In this document: in pieces, positions 33,501 to 39,871 of the stretch
Position numbering within the stretch: position 1 is the first letter of the stretch
Layout of the letters: each line of letters begins with the position of its first letter
Virus record (IMG/VR): IMGVR_UViG_3300011440_000035
Location: 1 to 41,730 of that record
Origin: a virus
Reading direction: 5' to 3' (one strand)
DNA: 41,730 nt
Position numbers and translations under genes: made by a program
Notes under the pieces: generated by a model
Seen by the model: the letters and a program-made list of their open reading frames with translations, nothing else
What the model was told of the DNA's origin: nothing
Databases searched by the model: none

Positions 33501-34286
33501 GGCAATAACCGACGCCGTTCCGCCAAAAACGAAGGGGGGAACCAGCACGGTGTAGTTTCCACCAGTGATGTAATTGGCAAGCGTGTCAGGAATGGAACTC
33601 GGCTGGATCAGTACCATGGGATGCTCCCCACCGGGTGGGGTAACATTCCATATCACTATCTGCATAATTAAGTCGCTGTGAGTCGCATCCACGTAGGTAC
33701 GCTCCGCCACAACTTGGCTTATCGCCATCATCCCGAGCGGAGTCTCAACCGGGAGCTTCATCGGTGGAGGAGTTGAGGTTTCATCAACGCCACCCGATCC
33801 CGTAACCCGCGCAGAGAAGGTGAATTCCTCGAGCGAGTCGGAGGATACCTCCACTACGTAGCGAAGCACCGCAATCTGTCCGGGGAGTAGCGAGTTGGAT
33901 CCGTGTACCAAATTCGAGCTATCCGCGGCACCCGTCCACGTCGTGTCTGCGTGAATATCAGCAGACTTCCCACCTTCGAGCCGTGGCTTGGAAATGATCG
34001 AGTAGGTGGCTGGATCCGCGATGTGGTTAACCAGCGTGTCCAAAACGGCAATCGTCGAGCACACCACCGCCGACTTGTTGACGAGCAAGTGCGAGACGAT
34101 CAGTTGGAAATGACGCTCGCCAGCGAAACTTGCTTGGTACGATGTGTGCACCGAGAGACGGGAATCGGAAATTGGGTGCGACGAACCGGACGTGATATTC
34201 GCCGCATCAACACTCACAAAACAAAAGGCGAGACAGACCGCAAGAGCAATCCATCTCGCCAGATTCTTTGCCACCACCACCCCCAC
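30546..34286 (-). CDS. Giant exported protein, ~1246 aa
   Basis: The frame starts at a GTG (34286), with several further GTGs directly after, so the exact start is uncertain. An N-terminal Sec signal (ARWIALAVCLAFCFVSVDA) is clear. The first ~560 residues are several Ig/beta-sandwich-like domains with cysteine pairs. The rest is Trp/Tyr/His-rich, with DYWADGTIRSWVSIRN, HLWFLWSIAGVASDS, FPHTTHGSSGLG and HGLALLPVAMITGSP. This resembles an alpha/alpha-toroid polysaccharide lyase or similar carbohydrate enzyme, but I cannot identify a catalytic triad. Placed upstream of terminase, an odd location. Predicted to act in the host envelope or outside. Confidence 0.7.
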   Translation of the reverse strand: MGVVVAKNLARWIALAVCLAFCFVSVDAANITSGSSHPISDSRLSVHTSYQASFAGERHFQLIVSHLLVNKSAVVCSTIAVLDTLVNHIADPATYSIISKPRLEGGKSADIHADTTWTGAADSSNLVHGSNSLLPGQIAVLRYVVEVSSDSLEEFTFSARVTGSGGVDETSTPPPMKLPVETPLGMMAISQVVAERTYVDATHSDLIMQIVIWNVTPPGGEHPMVLIQPSSIPDTLANYITGGNYTVLVPPFVFGGTASVIANPGWTGEDTNASLGTIISMAPEGSVDSPQFPGSFPAQYTILQYKIRVTHGANECFSNRVWANATSGGFGNLPVSASHFLQGTPSNQFCAAPLLSTPIIAGAQIVGPVGGVATRRSVPCTTIVKNMGTAPLIRPNVRNPIGSSFPATSGLDSVRNVTSRLFTVNSAFDGTTAHDSLLRSVAAETLAAGASDTVAFVAWFHEGDKTSWSNKGRVLGTTTGGSGLVDTTNCNIFENDPDGEPNEAVDNLPCSWQIPTGTPATKATIVVKGTGNSIFCVGFPQGSIDSSVCASGNGLALRDTAGEVINTQFATSSTIDPKEPLRFWCWPDGSLRTCQMATKWTHSGTWQVHIPAAAQTADSVTTSEPPNFNVRFKYQGADSALFDLTRAQVENTPQPVTGRILRRAFHDTTNGWGTYLGSPGAMEIRVYHDYWADGTIRSWVSIRNQKRATNWQLNAGNWGGDVAAETTASVRFIRETGDTMRIRWAADMGLGSGADTSIVSVWHPGSYDHPSGEQYDYGGRWRAGESLRFELGEGQGMEPPMVLQPADEYISTKAWPWTDVLVKHRGAAWNSPDSLLSVIEHHAREWSRRVQTENPPASWWKSPLMFGNCYRQFDGSAGPTIDACRGGQQYETELAHLWFLWSIAGVASDSLNGYAYADSAWKSIEQQVHMDQQASYNVDYDFEARKNGIIFPHTTHGSSGLGNIGRSNQKPVGGYCHGLALLPVAMITGSPFLQEDWNRKKTMIHDRVTFVNGVGADEFSDGEGRAVANLINWAAMICDFEPTTTRWTDLKRCVDVNAARWSGHWNEDPEALGCDTDWWQQKPWMLAFLANGLYQTNRIQTRWNRFTDANVTLTLANNYSTHGMTYAAGPRSRTIRDVNCQNPTTVTFMGMFYQWGEDSHQNPCTCLCQAPSGIGDGLTCVYFWNVLSSSMISRVSLPFANDLIRGPVHFGDGGYDCPFVNYGNNYFQKQGIMGHWYHEWAKARGY

Positions 34287-34318
34287 ACATCCCCGAGAGA
34301 ATCAGATCGTCAAATCGC

Positions 34319-34516
34319 CTACCACGGAATCCACGGGCCATCGTACGTGCTCAAAATGCCACCAAACCAAGGCGGCTTTCCACCACGCTCCGCACCTGGC
34401 GGAAGCGGGTTCGGCCCGGCAATAGTTGTGACAAAGATATAGTCGCCAGGCGGTTGCGGTTTTATGGCGTCACCGCCACCCATCAAGAGCTGGAAGATTA
34501 GCATCAGGGTAAACAT
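34319..34516 (-). CDS. Small Pro/Gly-rich exported protein, 65 aa
   Basis: From ATG 34516, with AAAGGGA upstream. The first 13 residues are hydrophobic (FTLMLIFQLLM), a signal or anchor; the rest is Pro/Gly/Trp-rich (PPGAERGGKPPWFGG). It is the first gene of the late leftward transcript, behind a structured leader. No family recognised. Confidence 0.6.
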   Translation of the reverse strand: MFTLMLIFQLLMGGGDAIKPQPPGDYIFVTTIAGPNPLPPGAERGGKPPWFGGILSTYDGPWIPW

Positions 34517-34535
34517 GATCAGGGTCCCTTTCGGT

Positions 34536-34596
34536 TTCAGGGGAGAAGAAAACAGGAGGGGTGCAGTGTTTCCGAGTATCTTCGGAGTCCCCTGAA
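34536..34596 (-). promoter_or_regulatory. Structured 5' leader hairpin
   Basis: TTCAGGGGA (34536-34544) and TCCCCTGAA (34588-34596) are perfect 9-bp inverted repeats enclosing a 43-base loop, which itself contains TCCGA/TCGGA. It occupies the leader between the candidate late promoter and ATG 34516. It may control translation or transcript stability. Confidence 0.45.
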
Positions 34597-34632
34597 TTAA
34601 CTCCGCGTCTCCACCGCACCCGTATTGACGAA

Positions 34633-34661
34633 AGCATACCAGCTACGAGGTGTCAAGACAA
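34633..34661 (-). promoter_or_regulatory. Candidate late promoter (sigma70-type)
   Basis: On the minus strand TTGTCT (34656-34661), 17-base spacer, TATGCT (34633-34638), with a TG just before the -10 (extended -10). It lies upstream of the leader hairpin and of the long leftward late operon, and downstream of an inverted-repeat element. Fit is moderate by eye. Confidence 0.45.
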
Positions 34662-34664
34662 TTG

Positions 34665-34745
34665 CCGGGGTGCGCCGGCTCCTCTCGGCCATTTGCCGCA
34701 CTGGCCCGGTCCCCACCGTACCAGACATTTCCGCACGCACCCCGG
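34665..34745 (-). other. 81-bp inverted-repeat element after rep gene
   Basis: CCGGGGTGCG (34665-34674) and CGCACCCCGG (34736-34745) are perfect 10-bp inverted repeats touching the replication-gene stop codon (34746-34748), with further GC-rich internal complementarity. It probably forms a terminator or separator between replication and late transcripts. The candidate late promoter lies next to it. Confidence 0.5.
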
Positions 34746-35663
34746 TTAACCCGTGGCCTCTTTCTCGTACTGCGCTCGCAATTCATCCTCGCTCACCCCA
34801 AGGCGATCGGCAATGGATTTCCCGCTGTCGATCGGGTCAGGCTTGCCATTCTTGACGATCGCCGGATCATTCAGGCAGGCGAGCGCCTTCTCCAGAGTAA
34901 TCTTCCCTTCGGGTAGCGTGGAGATCGCTCTCGAGAAGAAGGCAGAGAGCTCACCATTGGCAACCTTCTCGGTCAAGACATGCGCCGCCGAATCGATAGC
35001 GTCCCAATCCCACTTTTGAACGACATACCCCTTGCCGAGCGGGTGCACTGTACAGAAAGCTTCCACCACCTCCCTCCGGATCATGGCCGCTTCCTGCTTC
35101 CTAGATCCTGAGATCTCGAGAGGGGGGCGTAGTTCTTGCTCTTCGCGCGTGCGCGCGCGCTTGACTTCTCCTTCTTCTTGAACTTTAACTTGAACTTTAA
35201 CTTGTGCGGCGGATTCGTGGAGTGACTCCACGTTTTCGCGGCGGATTCGTGGAGTCACTCCAGCATTTTGCCGCCATTCTTCTGGAGTGACTCCCGCGGA
35301 ATGCTCAACACCTTGAGAAAATACATACTTAGAGTCTTCCTCTCGGTCGGTTCGTACCTTCTGGTGATCCATGAACTTCTCGATGTAGATGGCCGAACGG
35401 CCATTGTCGTCGATGACAAGCCTCCAGAACTGATTCCGAACCAGGTCATAGAGAAGAGTCTCTATTGTCTCGTGGGTCCACCCGAAGAAGCTGGTTCCGA
35501 CTGGGAAACAGACCATGGCGAGCTCGGCGATGTTACCCGGCAGGCACCCTTGAACATCAGCGTGGGGAAGAGACAGAAACCAGGCAAGGGCGGGAGTTGG
35601 TCCTGCAATGCCAAGTCGTCGGTTGGTTGAGATCGACTTCGAGAGGAACCTACCCCTTGCCAT
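34746..35663 (-). CDS. Replication initiator/replisome organiser
   Basis: 305 aa. MARGRFLSKSISTNRRL and the winged-helix-like segment that follows (LAWFLSLPHADVQGCL, LPGNIAELAMVCFP) are typical of phage replication initiators that recruit helicase. The middle (~110-180) is a variable repeat-rich linker (GVTP...ESLHESAAQVKVQVKVQEE) encoded by the origin-like iterons. The C-terminal third (RKQEAAMIRREVVEAF onward) is a helical domain similar to those that bind helicase loaders. The ATG 35663 overlaps the HNH gene's end by 14 bases. Confidence 0.75.
   Translation of the reverse strand: MARGRFLSKSISTNRRLGIAGPTPALAWFLSLPHADVQGCLPGNIAELAMVCFPVGTSFFGWTHETIETLLYDLVRNQFWRLVIDDNGRSAIYIEKFMDHQKVRTDREEDSKYVFSQGVEHSAGVTPEEWRQNAGVTPRIRRENVESLHESAAQVKVQVKVQEEGEVKRARTREEQELRPPLEISGSRKQEAAMIRREVVEAFCTVHPLGKGYVVQKWDWDAIDSAAHVLTEKVANGELSAFFSRAISTLPEGKITLEKALACLNDPAIVKNGKPDPIDSGKSIADRLGVSEDELRAQYEKEATG
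35181..35294 (-). repeat. Candidate replication origin (iterons in rep gene)
   Basis: Two 25-bp copies (35206-35230 and 35238-35262) differ at one base and each holds the near-palindrome TGGAGTgACTCCA. A third, diverged copy with TGGAGTGACTCC is at 35283-35294. Copies 1 and 2 repeat every 32 bp. On the other side lies an AT-rich tandem 12-mer AACTTTAACTTG (35181-35192, 35193-35204), like a DNA-unwinding element. Inside an initiator gene this mirrors the lambda O origin. Confidence 0.65.
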
Positions 35664-36153
35664 CGGGCACCTCGTTCAAGAGCGCACTCGCCCCGAAGTA
35701 TTGGACCGCCGCCCGGTTGTATGACCGTGCCGCCTCGAGCTCGCTCAAGAACACGCCCAGATGCCGCTGCCTCTCCTTGGTTCGGATCTGTGCCGTCCAT
35801 TTCCTTCTGGTCTTGTGCCAGCTCACCCCCTTGTAGATCGACGAGCACGGATTTAACTGCTTGAAGCGGTTGCCTTGATTCAAGCTGGCCGGCCCCGGCT
35901 TGAGGTTCTTGCGCTGGTTGTTCAAGCCATCGTGGTCGTCGTGGTCTACAACCGTAGACCCGCCGTTCACGCCACAGATCTGCCGGTGCATGTAGACGAG
36001 GTCGCGCCCCTCGCGTCGAATGGCGTAGCAATATTCACCTCTAACTACCAGGAGGTGCCACTGGAACTTGGAAAGCCATGCCTGATCGGCATTGTCTACG
36101 GTGCTGTACCCGAGGACTGCGCCGCGGCGGTCCACCAGAGGAATCTTCTTCAC
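35650..36153 (-). CDS. HNH endonuclease with AP2 DNA-binding domain
   Basis: 167 aa from GTG 36153, chosen because GGGAGCGGGAAGA lies just upstream and the protein then begins KKIPLVD, the usual family start. HNH: MHRQICG, VDHDDHDGLNNQRKNL. AP2: SIYKGVSWHKTRRKWTAQIR, FLSELEAARSYNRAA. A classical phage HNH-AP2 homing-type endonuclease, free-standing. The stop overlaps the replication gene start by 14 bases. It may be selfish, or it may nick DNA near the origin. Confidence 0.8.
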   Translation of the reverse strand: MKKIPLVDRRGAVLGYSTVDNADQAWLSKFQWHLLVVRGEYCYAIRREGRDLVYMHRQICGVNGGSTVVDHDDHDGLNNQRKNLKPGPASLNQGNRFKQLNPCSSIYKGVSWHKTRRKWTAQIRTKERQRHLGVFLSELEAARSYNRAAVQYFGASALLNEVPDGKG

Positions 36154-36203
36154 TCTTCCCGCTCCCGTACCCATCCCCACATTCGCCTGCGGAGGGGCAA
36201 ACG

Positions 36204-36249
36204 AAAAAAGCGCCGCTCGGGACTGGCACTTCCCCGAAAACGGCGCTTT
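36204..36249 (-). terminator. Intrinsic terminator after Ig-like gene
   Basis: In the leftward direction, a 9-bp stem AAAGCGCCG (36241-36249 complement) and CGGCGCTTT encloses an inner CGGG/CCCG hairpin, followed by a run of six T on the minus strand. It lies downstream of 36414-36941 and upstream of the HNH gene, separating the two transcripts. Confidence 0.7.
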
Positions 36250-36368
36250 CTGGTCAAACTAAGACCAGCGCTAGAATACCCCGGCCAGTGCCAGAAGGCA
36301 AGGATATTCGCCCGCTCCGCTGCTAGTGACCCTTCGGTCCCAGAACGAGCAAATAAACCCTAGGCTAG

Positions 36369-36407
36369 ACTCTTTCTCGTCGTCAAGCGAAAACTTACTC
36401 TTTCTCG
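36369..36407 (-). promoter_or_regulatory. Possible promoter with flanking direct repeats
   Basis: TTGACG (36381-36386 on the minus strand) sits between two identical 11-mers ACTCTTTCTCG (36369-36379 and 36397-36407, 28 bp apart). A weak -10 may follow 18 bases after the -35. The repeats look like an operator around a promoter for the HNH-replication genes. The -10 match is poor. Confidence 0.3.
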
Positions 36408-36413
36408 CCCTTT

Positions 36414-36941
36414 TTACGCATCCGGGACAGGAGATCCGATCGTTGCATTCAGCGAGCGCGGCACGCCAGGAGCGTAGCTAATCTCGATCGTGACCGACTC
36501 GTAGCCAGGCGCTGAGACTGTGACTGTCGCCACACCCGTCTCGAGCGGGGTTAGGCAGAAGCAGGAGCGGTCATCTTCCGCCGGCTCGACAGATACCTGC
36601 GAGGGGTCGGAGGATTCCCAGGACACGTCCACGGTCGTATCAGGCTCGCCATTGGCGAGCTGAGGGGCGACGGAGAGCTGCACCTTTTCGACGTCAAGCA
36701 TTTTGAGAGGCGGAAGTGTTGCCATTGGACTTTTTCCTTCTATGGAGATCACGTTGACAGTCAGGGTCTTGTGACCACCATGGTCCTCACCCTTGAGTAA
36801 CTGGTCGATCTTCTTGTCTACAATGTCCAGCTTGTCGTAGAGGAACTTGTTCCAGATCCCCCTGACCCAGCGAGGGCGCCATGGGTTATCGCCAGGAATC
36901 TCGGGCTTCCTGCCGTGCTGCTTGTCTTTCTGCTTGAACAT
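36414..36941 (-). CDS. Ig-like (Big_2-type) protein
   Basis: 175 aa. A basic, Lys/Gln-rich N-terminal stretch, a helical part (FLYDKLDIVDKKIDQLLKG), then one Ig-like domain: VDVSWESSDPSQVSV and VATVTVSAPGYESVTIEI (residues ~105-155). ATG 36941 is chosen because the promoter at 36969-36996 would start transcription near 36962, making the earlier GTG leaderless. It probably binds virion or host surfaces, or is an early function; unknown. Confidence 0.65.
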   Translation of the reverse strand: MFKQKDKQHGRKPEIPGDNPWRPRWVRGIWNKFLYDKLDIVDKKIDQLLKGEDHGGHKTLTVNVISIEGKSPMATLPPLKMLDVEKVQLSVAPQLANGEPDTTVDVSWESSDPSQVSVEPAEDDRSCFCLTPLETGVATVTVSAPGYESVTIEISYAPGVPRSLNATIGSPVPDA

Positions 36942-36968
36942 AGATTGGCCCTTCTTGAACACATATGA

Positions 36969-36996
36969 ATAGTACTACACGGGCGGCAGGTGTCAA
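36969..36996 (-). promoter_or_regulatory. Sigma70-like promoter, leftward
   Basis: On the minus strand, TTGACA (36991-36996), 16-base spacer, TACTAT (36969-36974). The -35 is consensus and the -10 matches 5 of 6. It lies directly upstream of the Ig-like gene. Strongest promoter match I see in the window. Confidence 0.65.
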
Positions 36997-37000
36997 ATAG

Positions 37001-37153
37001 TTAGAACTTCCACCACTGCCACCATGGCCGGTCCTCTTCCCCGACCTTCTCTAGGTAGTTGTCTGGCCGCGGCGGATATGGCAATGGCGACAACACAGTG
37101 AACAGCCGGGCTTCTTCCCCGCACTCATGCTCCCTCATATAGCGACTCGGCAT
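37001..37153 (-). CDS. Small hypothetical protein, 50 aa
   Basis: ATG 37153, AGGAA close upstream, TAA at 37001-37003 just before the promoter. The peptide has a Pro-rich centre (LPYPPRPDNYLEKVG) and a Trp-rich end (RPWWQWWKF). It sits in the 200-base gap between two annotated early genes, and codes through it. No family recognised. Confidence 0.5.
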   Translation of the reverse strand: MPSRYMREHECGEEARLFTVLSPLPYPPRPDNYLEKVGEEDRPWWQWWKF

Positions 37154-37167
37154 TTCCTAAAAATTGA

Positions 37168-37422
37168 CTAAGTCCTTGAGAACTTCATGGTCTTCCCGGG
37201 GATGGTTGGGGGAGTAAGCACATAGCAAAGAATGGCCGGATCATCTTCGATAGGGTCCTCACCTTCAGTGTACCCGTACTCACCGTCAAGCCGGTCTCGC
37301 ACCTCCCAATGGGTACCATCCCAGCGCGCGATCGTGGGGTCGTCTAGGACCTTCTTATGTCCAGTAATCCAGCACCAGGCTCCAGCTTCCGGTCGTTTGT
37401 CAGTCCAGTGATTCGGAATCAT
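37168..37422 (-). CDS. Early protein, DUF551-like, 84 aa
   Basis: From ATG 37422, with AAGGAGG upstream. The sequence PNHWTDKRPEAGAWCWITGHK (shown in part) and TIARWDGTHWEV resemble DUF551-like phage early proteins (W...RLPE.G..V), but similarity is loose. It is the first leftward gene of the divergent region. Function unknown. Confidence 0.55.
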   Translation of the reverse strand: MIPNHWTDKRPEAGAWCWITGHKKVLDDPTIARWDGTHWEVRDRLDGEYGYTEGEDPIEDDPAILCYVLTPPTIPGKTMKFSRT

Positions 37423-37464
37423 TATGGGCCTCCTTTTTCTTTTGCCCATCCACAACAATACCGC

Positions 37465-37491
37465 TTGACGCCACTGCTACGCAAGTCTAAT
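37465..37491 (+). promoter_or_regulatory. Candidate early promoter, rightward
   Basis: TTGACG (37465-37470), 15-base spacer, TCTAAT (37486-37491; 5 of 6). It is just upstream of the first rightward gene (37539) and its GGAGGAA site. The spacer is short. On the opposite strand a weaker pair (TTGCGT and TATTGT, 18 apart) could drive the DUF551-like gene. Confidence 0.5.
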
Positions 37492-37538
37492 GTATCCCTG
37501 TCGCCAATCCGATACACAGGCGACCGGAGGAACCCTGA

Positions 37539-37769
37539 ATGTTTGACCTACGCAAGTTCGCTAACAACCTGATCCGCACCGTACACGAAGCGCAAGCCTA
37601 TCGGGAAATGCCCGAGCCCGAGGACCGCACCTGCTGCGAATGCGGTAAAGCCTACACCCTCGATAGGCCAGCAGGCTACGTGCCTACCAAGTGGGACGCC
37701 CTGTGCAACCGCTGCCTGGGCTCCGATGTGGAGATCACCGAGCAGGATAGGAAGCAGGTGGGGCGATGA
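37539..37769 (+). CDS. Zinc-ribbon-like protein, 76 aa
   Basis: Start follows GGAGGAA. Two cysteine pairs (CCECG and CNRC), ~22 residues apart, form a likely zinc ribbon (residues ~32-59). The N-terminus is helical (RKFANNLIRTVHEA). First gene of the rightward operon; it may be a small DNA- or RNA-binding regulator. It overlaps the next gene by 4 bases. Confidence 0.65.
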   Translation: MFDLRKFANNLIRTVHEAQAYREMPEPEDRTCCECGKAYTLDRPAGYVPTKWDALCNRCLGSDVEITEQDRKQVGR

Positions 37770-37999
37770 GACTGGCCACGCCGCGTGATGCCTTTGTGAC
37801 GAAATATCCCAGGAACACGGACAAGGATGAGATCGAATGGTGTTCGGAGGTTATCGCGCACGCATACTCTTTGATCAGGGATGCGTTGCGGGGGGAAGCG
37901 AAGGAGCACGAGGAGATCGACGGTGGCTGCGCTGGGGGAGCTAGCATGTCACTCTACGATGCAGCGTCAAGCATCGACAAAGCCCTGGGAGCAAAATGA
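37766..37999 (+). CDS. Small hypothetical, IRDALR/ALGA family
   Basis: 77 aa, ATGA overlap on both sides. The segment LIRDALRGEAKEH..DGG and the C-terminus SIDKALGA recur in the gene at 40549-40794 (AIRDALRESAKAHHADGG, LIDQALGA). Helical and acidic. Probably an old duplicate within this operon. Function unknown. Confidence 0.65.
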   Translation: MRLATPRDAFVTKYPRNTDKDEIEWCSEVIAHAYSLIRDALRGEAKEHEEIDGGCAGGASMSLYDAASSIDKALGAK

Positions 38000-38232
38000 A
38001 CCCCGACTATGACTACCTGTACGATCCCGAGTGCCGTGCGGAGAACAGGCCCGACAACGAGGGTATCTGGATCGTGGTGTTCGAGCGGTACTACGATGGA
38101 AAGAAGTGCGCCTTCCGGTACGAGGGCGATTACGAGGACGCCGAGAACGAAACGCACCCCGGCGACTACTGGCAGTTGGACGAGATCTACCGTGAACCTG
38201 TAAGGAGAACATCGCATGGCCTCGAAGTCTGA
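37996..38232 (+). CDS. Hypothetical acidic protein, 78 aa
   Basis: Highly acidic and aromatic (DYDYLYDPEC, YEGDYEDAENE, GDYWQLDEIY), which can mimic DNA or bind positively charged partners. It overlaps both neighbours. No family recognised. An acidic DNA-mimic role is only a guess. Confidence 0.6.
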   Translation: MNPDYDYLYDPECRAENRPDNEGIWIVVFERYYDGKKCAFRYEGDYEDAENETHPGDYWQLDEIYREPVRRTSHGLEV

Positions 38233-38599
38233 TCGCTTCCCATCGCGCACGCTTTCCGCCAATGACCTAATCGTAAACGGCCGCCCACAATTAAAGCGCG
38301 TAACAATCGTGCGAGTGGTCGAGGAACAATTTACGAACGATGGCAAGACGGACACCAAGCCCGTGGCCTACTTCAAGGAGACCGAGAAGGGTCTCGTCAT
38401 TTCCGCAACCAAGTGGGACGCCATTGCGCAAGTGTCCGGTGTGGACGACGACGACCAGTGGGTGGGCACCAAGCTGGAACTGTTCCTCGACAAGGTGAAG
38501 TTTCAAGGCAAGCTGGTTAATTCCATTGGGGTGCGCCCCATCGGTGGATGGCCACAAGACGCCGCCGAGGAAGTTGCTGATACCGACTTGCCGTTCTAG
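38216..38599 (+). CDS. Putative ssDNA-binding-like protein
   Basis: 127 aa. Pattern SRTLSANDLI, VTIVRVVEEQF, KPVAYFKETEKGLVIS, WDAIAQVSG and WVGTKLELFLDKVKFQGK recalls a widespread small phage protein of beta-rich fold. The C-terminus is DTDLPF, the acidic tip typical of SSB proteins that recruit partners. It lies next to the Gam-like gene, in a recombination/replication context. Family assignment is by memory, so moderate. Confidence 0.55.
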   Translation: MASKSDRFPSRTLSANDLIVNGRPQLKRVTIVRVVEEQFTNDGKTDTKPVAYFKETEKGLVISATKWDAIAQVSGVDDDDQWVGTKLELFLDKVKFQGKLVNSIGVRPIGGWPQDAAEEVADTDLPF

Positions 38600-38608
38600 G
38601 GAGGAATC

Positions 38609-39100
38609 ATGTCAGCCGAACCCATGCCGCTGCCACAGATTTACATGATCCAAGACGCCGACCGCGATTTGCGACGCATCGGTAAACTACTGCGACAGAA
38701 GGACTCAACTCGCCAGTGGCTTGAGCAACAGATGCAATCCATTGATACCGAGATCGAGATGCTCGAATCATCACTCTACGCATTCGGGCATCAGGCCCGG
38801 CAAGTCACAGGTAAAGCCACGATCCCACTTGCGTCAGGCCGGCTGCGCATGACCGCAAGTCGGAATAGGGTGGAGAAGCTCCCCGAGTATTACCTGTGGG
38901 CCGAGAAGACATTGGTGGAGCCCAGGTTTTGGAAGCGCACGCTCGTGGAGTCCGAGGCGTGGTTGAGGGTGAAGTGGTCTGACGATGGCCGCGCCTACGA
39001 TCGCGTAACAGGCGAGGAGATTCCCGGGCTAGGTAAGCTCAAGCCGGAAAAACCGTTCTCGCTCTCATATGAAATGAACGGCAACGAAGGTGGGAAGTGA
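38609..39100 (+). CDS. Gam-like nuclease-inhibitor candidate
   Basis: 163 aa, GGGAGGAATC before ATG 38609. Helical N-terminus with Gln/Arg-rich segments (LEQQMQSIDTEIEMLESSLYAF), then the strand GKATIPLASGRLRMT and WKRTLVESEAWLRVKW. This mixture (long helix, then 'I-L-A-S-G-L' strand) is typical of Gam-like host-nuclease inhibitors. No alternative found. It adjoins the SSB-like gene. Confidence 0.5.
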   Translation: MSAEPMPLPQIYMIQDADRDLRRIGKLLRQKDSTRQWLEQQMQSIDTEIEMLESSLYAFGHQARQVTGKATIPLASGRLRMTASRNRVEKLPEYYLWAEKTLVEPRFWKRTLVESEAWLRVKWSDDGRAYDRVTGEEIPGLGKLKPEKPFSLSYEMNGNEGGK

Positions 39101-39279
39101 GGGCGAAGGTGATTGCAGTGAAGAAAGGCCCGGCCGGGACGTGGCGCTTCCAAGTGCATATGCCGCTTGCATGGCGAGCTCGGCTCAAGGCTGCGGCCAA
39201 ACAGGACCAGCGCAGTGTAGCATTCTGGCTTCGCCAGGCGGTGGAAGAGAAACTTGAGCGCGAGAGGGGGAAGAAGTAA
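39097..39279 (+). CDS. Ribbon-helix-helix-like protein, 60 aa
   Basis: GTG 39097 overlaps the previous stop. An N-terminal strand (TWRFQVHMPLAW) is followed by RLKAAAKQDQRSVAFWLRQAVEEKLERE, typical of an Arc/CopG-like DNA-binding protein. A likely repressor of its own operon or of host genes. Overlaps the next start by TAATG. Confidence 0.6.
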   Translation: MRAKVIAVKKGPAGTWRFQVHMPLAWRARLKAAAKQDQRSVAFWLRQAVEEKLERERGKK

Positions 39280-39479
39280 TGACTCACCGCAACAGTCGCT
39301 ACGTTGTGGACATTGACCCAGAGATCCGCAAGAGCTGGGCCTATCGAGCGTATATGGACCACTGGGAATCCTCCCGCAACAGTACGCCGCCGCGTGATCT
39401 GGCAAGCCGTGTGCCGAGCTATGTCTACTGGGCGTGGCTGGCGTTTCTGGCGCTGGTGATTGGGTGGTGCGTGAAATGA
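39279..39479 (+). CDS. C-tail-anchored protein, 66 aa
   Basis: Charged N-terminal two thirds (SRYVVDIDPEIRKSWAYRAYM) and one membrane helix at the C-terminus (YWAWLAFLALVIGW). TAATG start, ATGA end. No family recognised. Orientation suggests a cytoplasmic domain anchored to the inner membrane. Confidence 0.55.
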   Translation: MTHRNSRYVVDIDPEIRKSWAYRAYMDHWESSRNSTPPRDLASRVPSYVYWAWLAFLALVIGWCVK

Positions 39480-39871
39480 GCAGTGTCATTCAACACACCG
39501 TTTCCGTGGATGCAGTCAAGGCCGCGCATGACCTCGTAGACAAATTGGCCCCGCATGGATGGCAGCGTGACACCATCCGCGCCGCACTCCCGCCGCTACC
39601 CGAGCCGGAGCGACCAACGATTACGCCTGCGAAGGAGTTGAACAAACGCATTTGCCGTGAAGCTTGGGGTACCTACGTGTCCCCCAAGGGCGAAGCCATC
39701 GGTGAGCGTTGCATCCGAGAAACTCACCGCGACATCATTGCGTTGCTGGAGTGGGAGATGAAAAAGTGCCAGGATTCTCACGGCGCACCAGTGCTCGAGG
39801 ATGACGCGTGTGACGTCTGCATCTCGTTGAGCCTTCTTCTGCAAACTATTCGCGACGCGGACGCGACATGA
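39476..39871 (+). CDS. ITPAKEL-family protein, 131 aa
   Basis: The start is ATG 39476 (ATGA overlap); the longer frame to 39434 lies over the neighbour. It contains ITPAKEL (residues ~48-54), IIALLEWEMKKC (~90-101), two Cys near DDACDVC and the C-terminus LQTIRDADAT. The protein at 2322-2576 shares all these blocks, with near-identical DNA over the ITPAKEL block. Function unknown; spread of the family suggests it is useful early. Confidence 0.65.
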   Translation: MSSVIQHTVSVDAVKAAHDLVDKLAPHGWQRDTIRAALPPLPEPERPTITPAKELNKRICREAWGTYVSPKGEAIGERCIRETHRDIIALLEWEMKKCQDSHGAPVLEDDACDVCISLSLLLQTIRDADAT

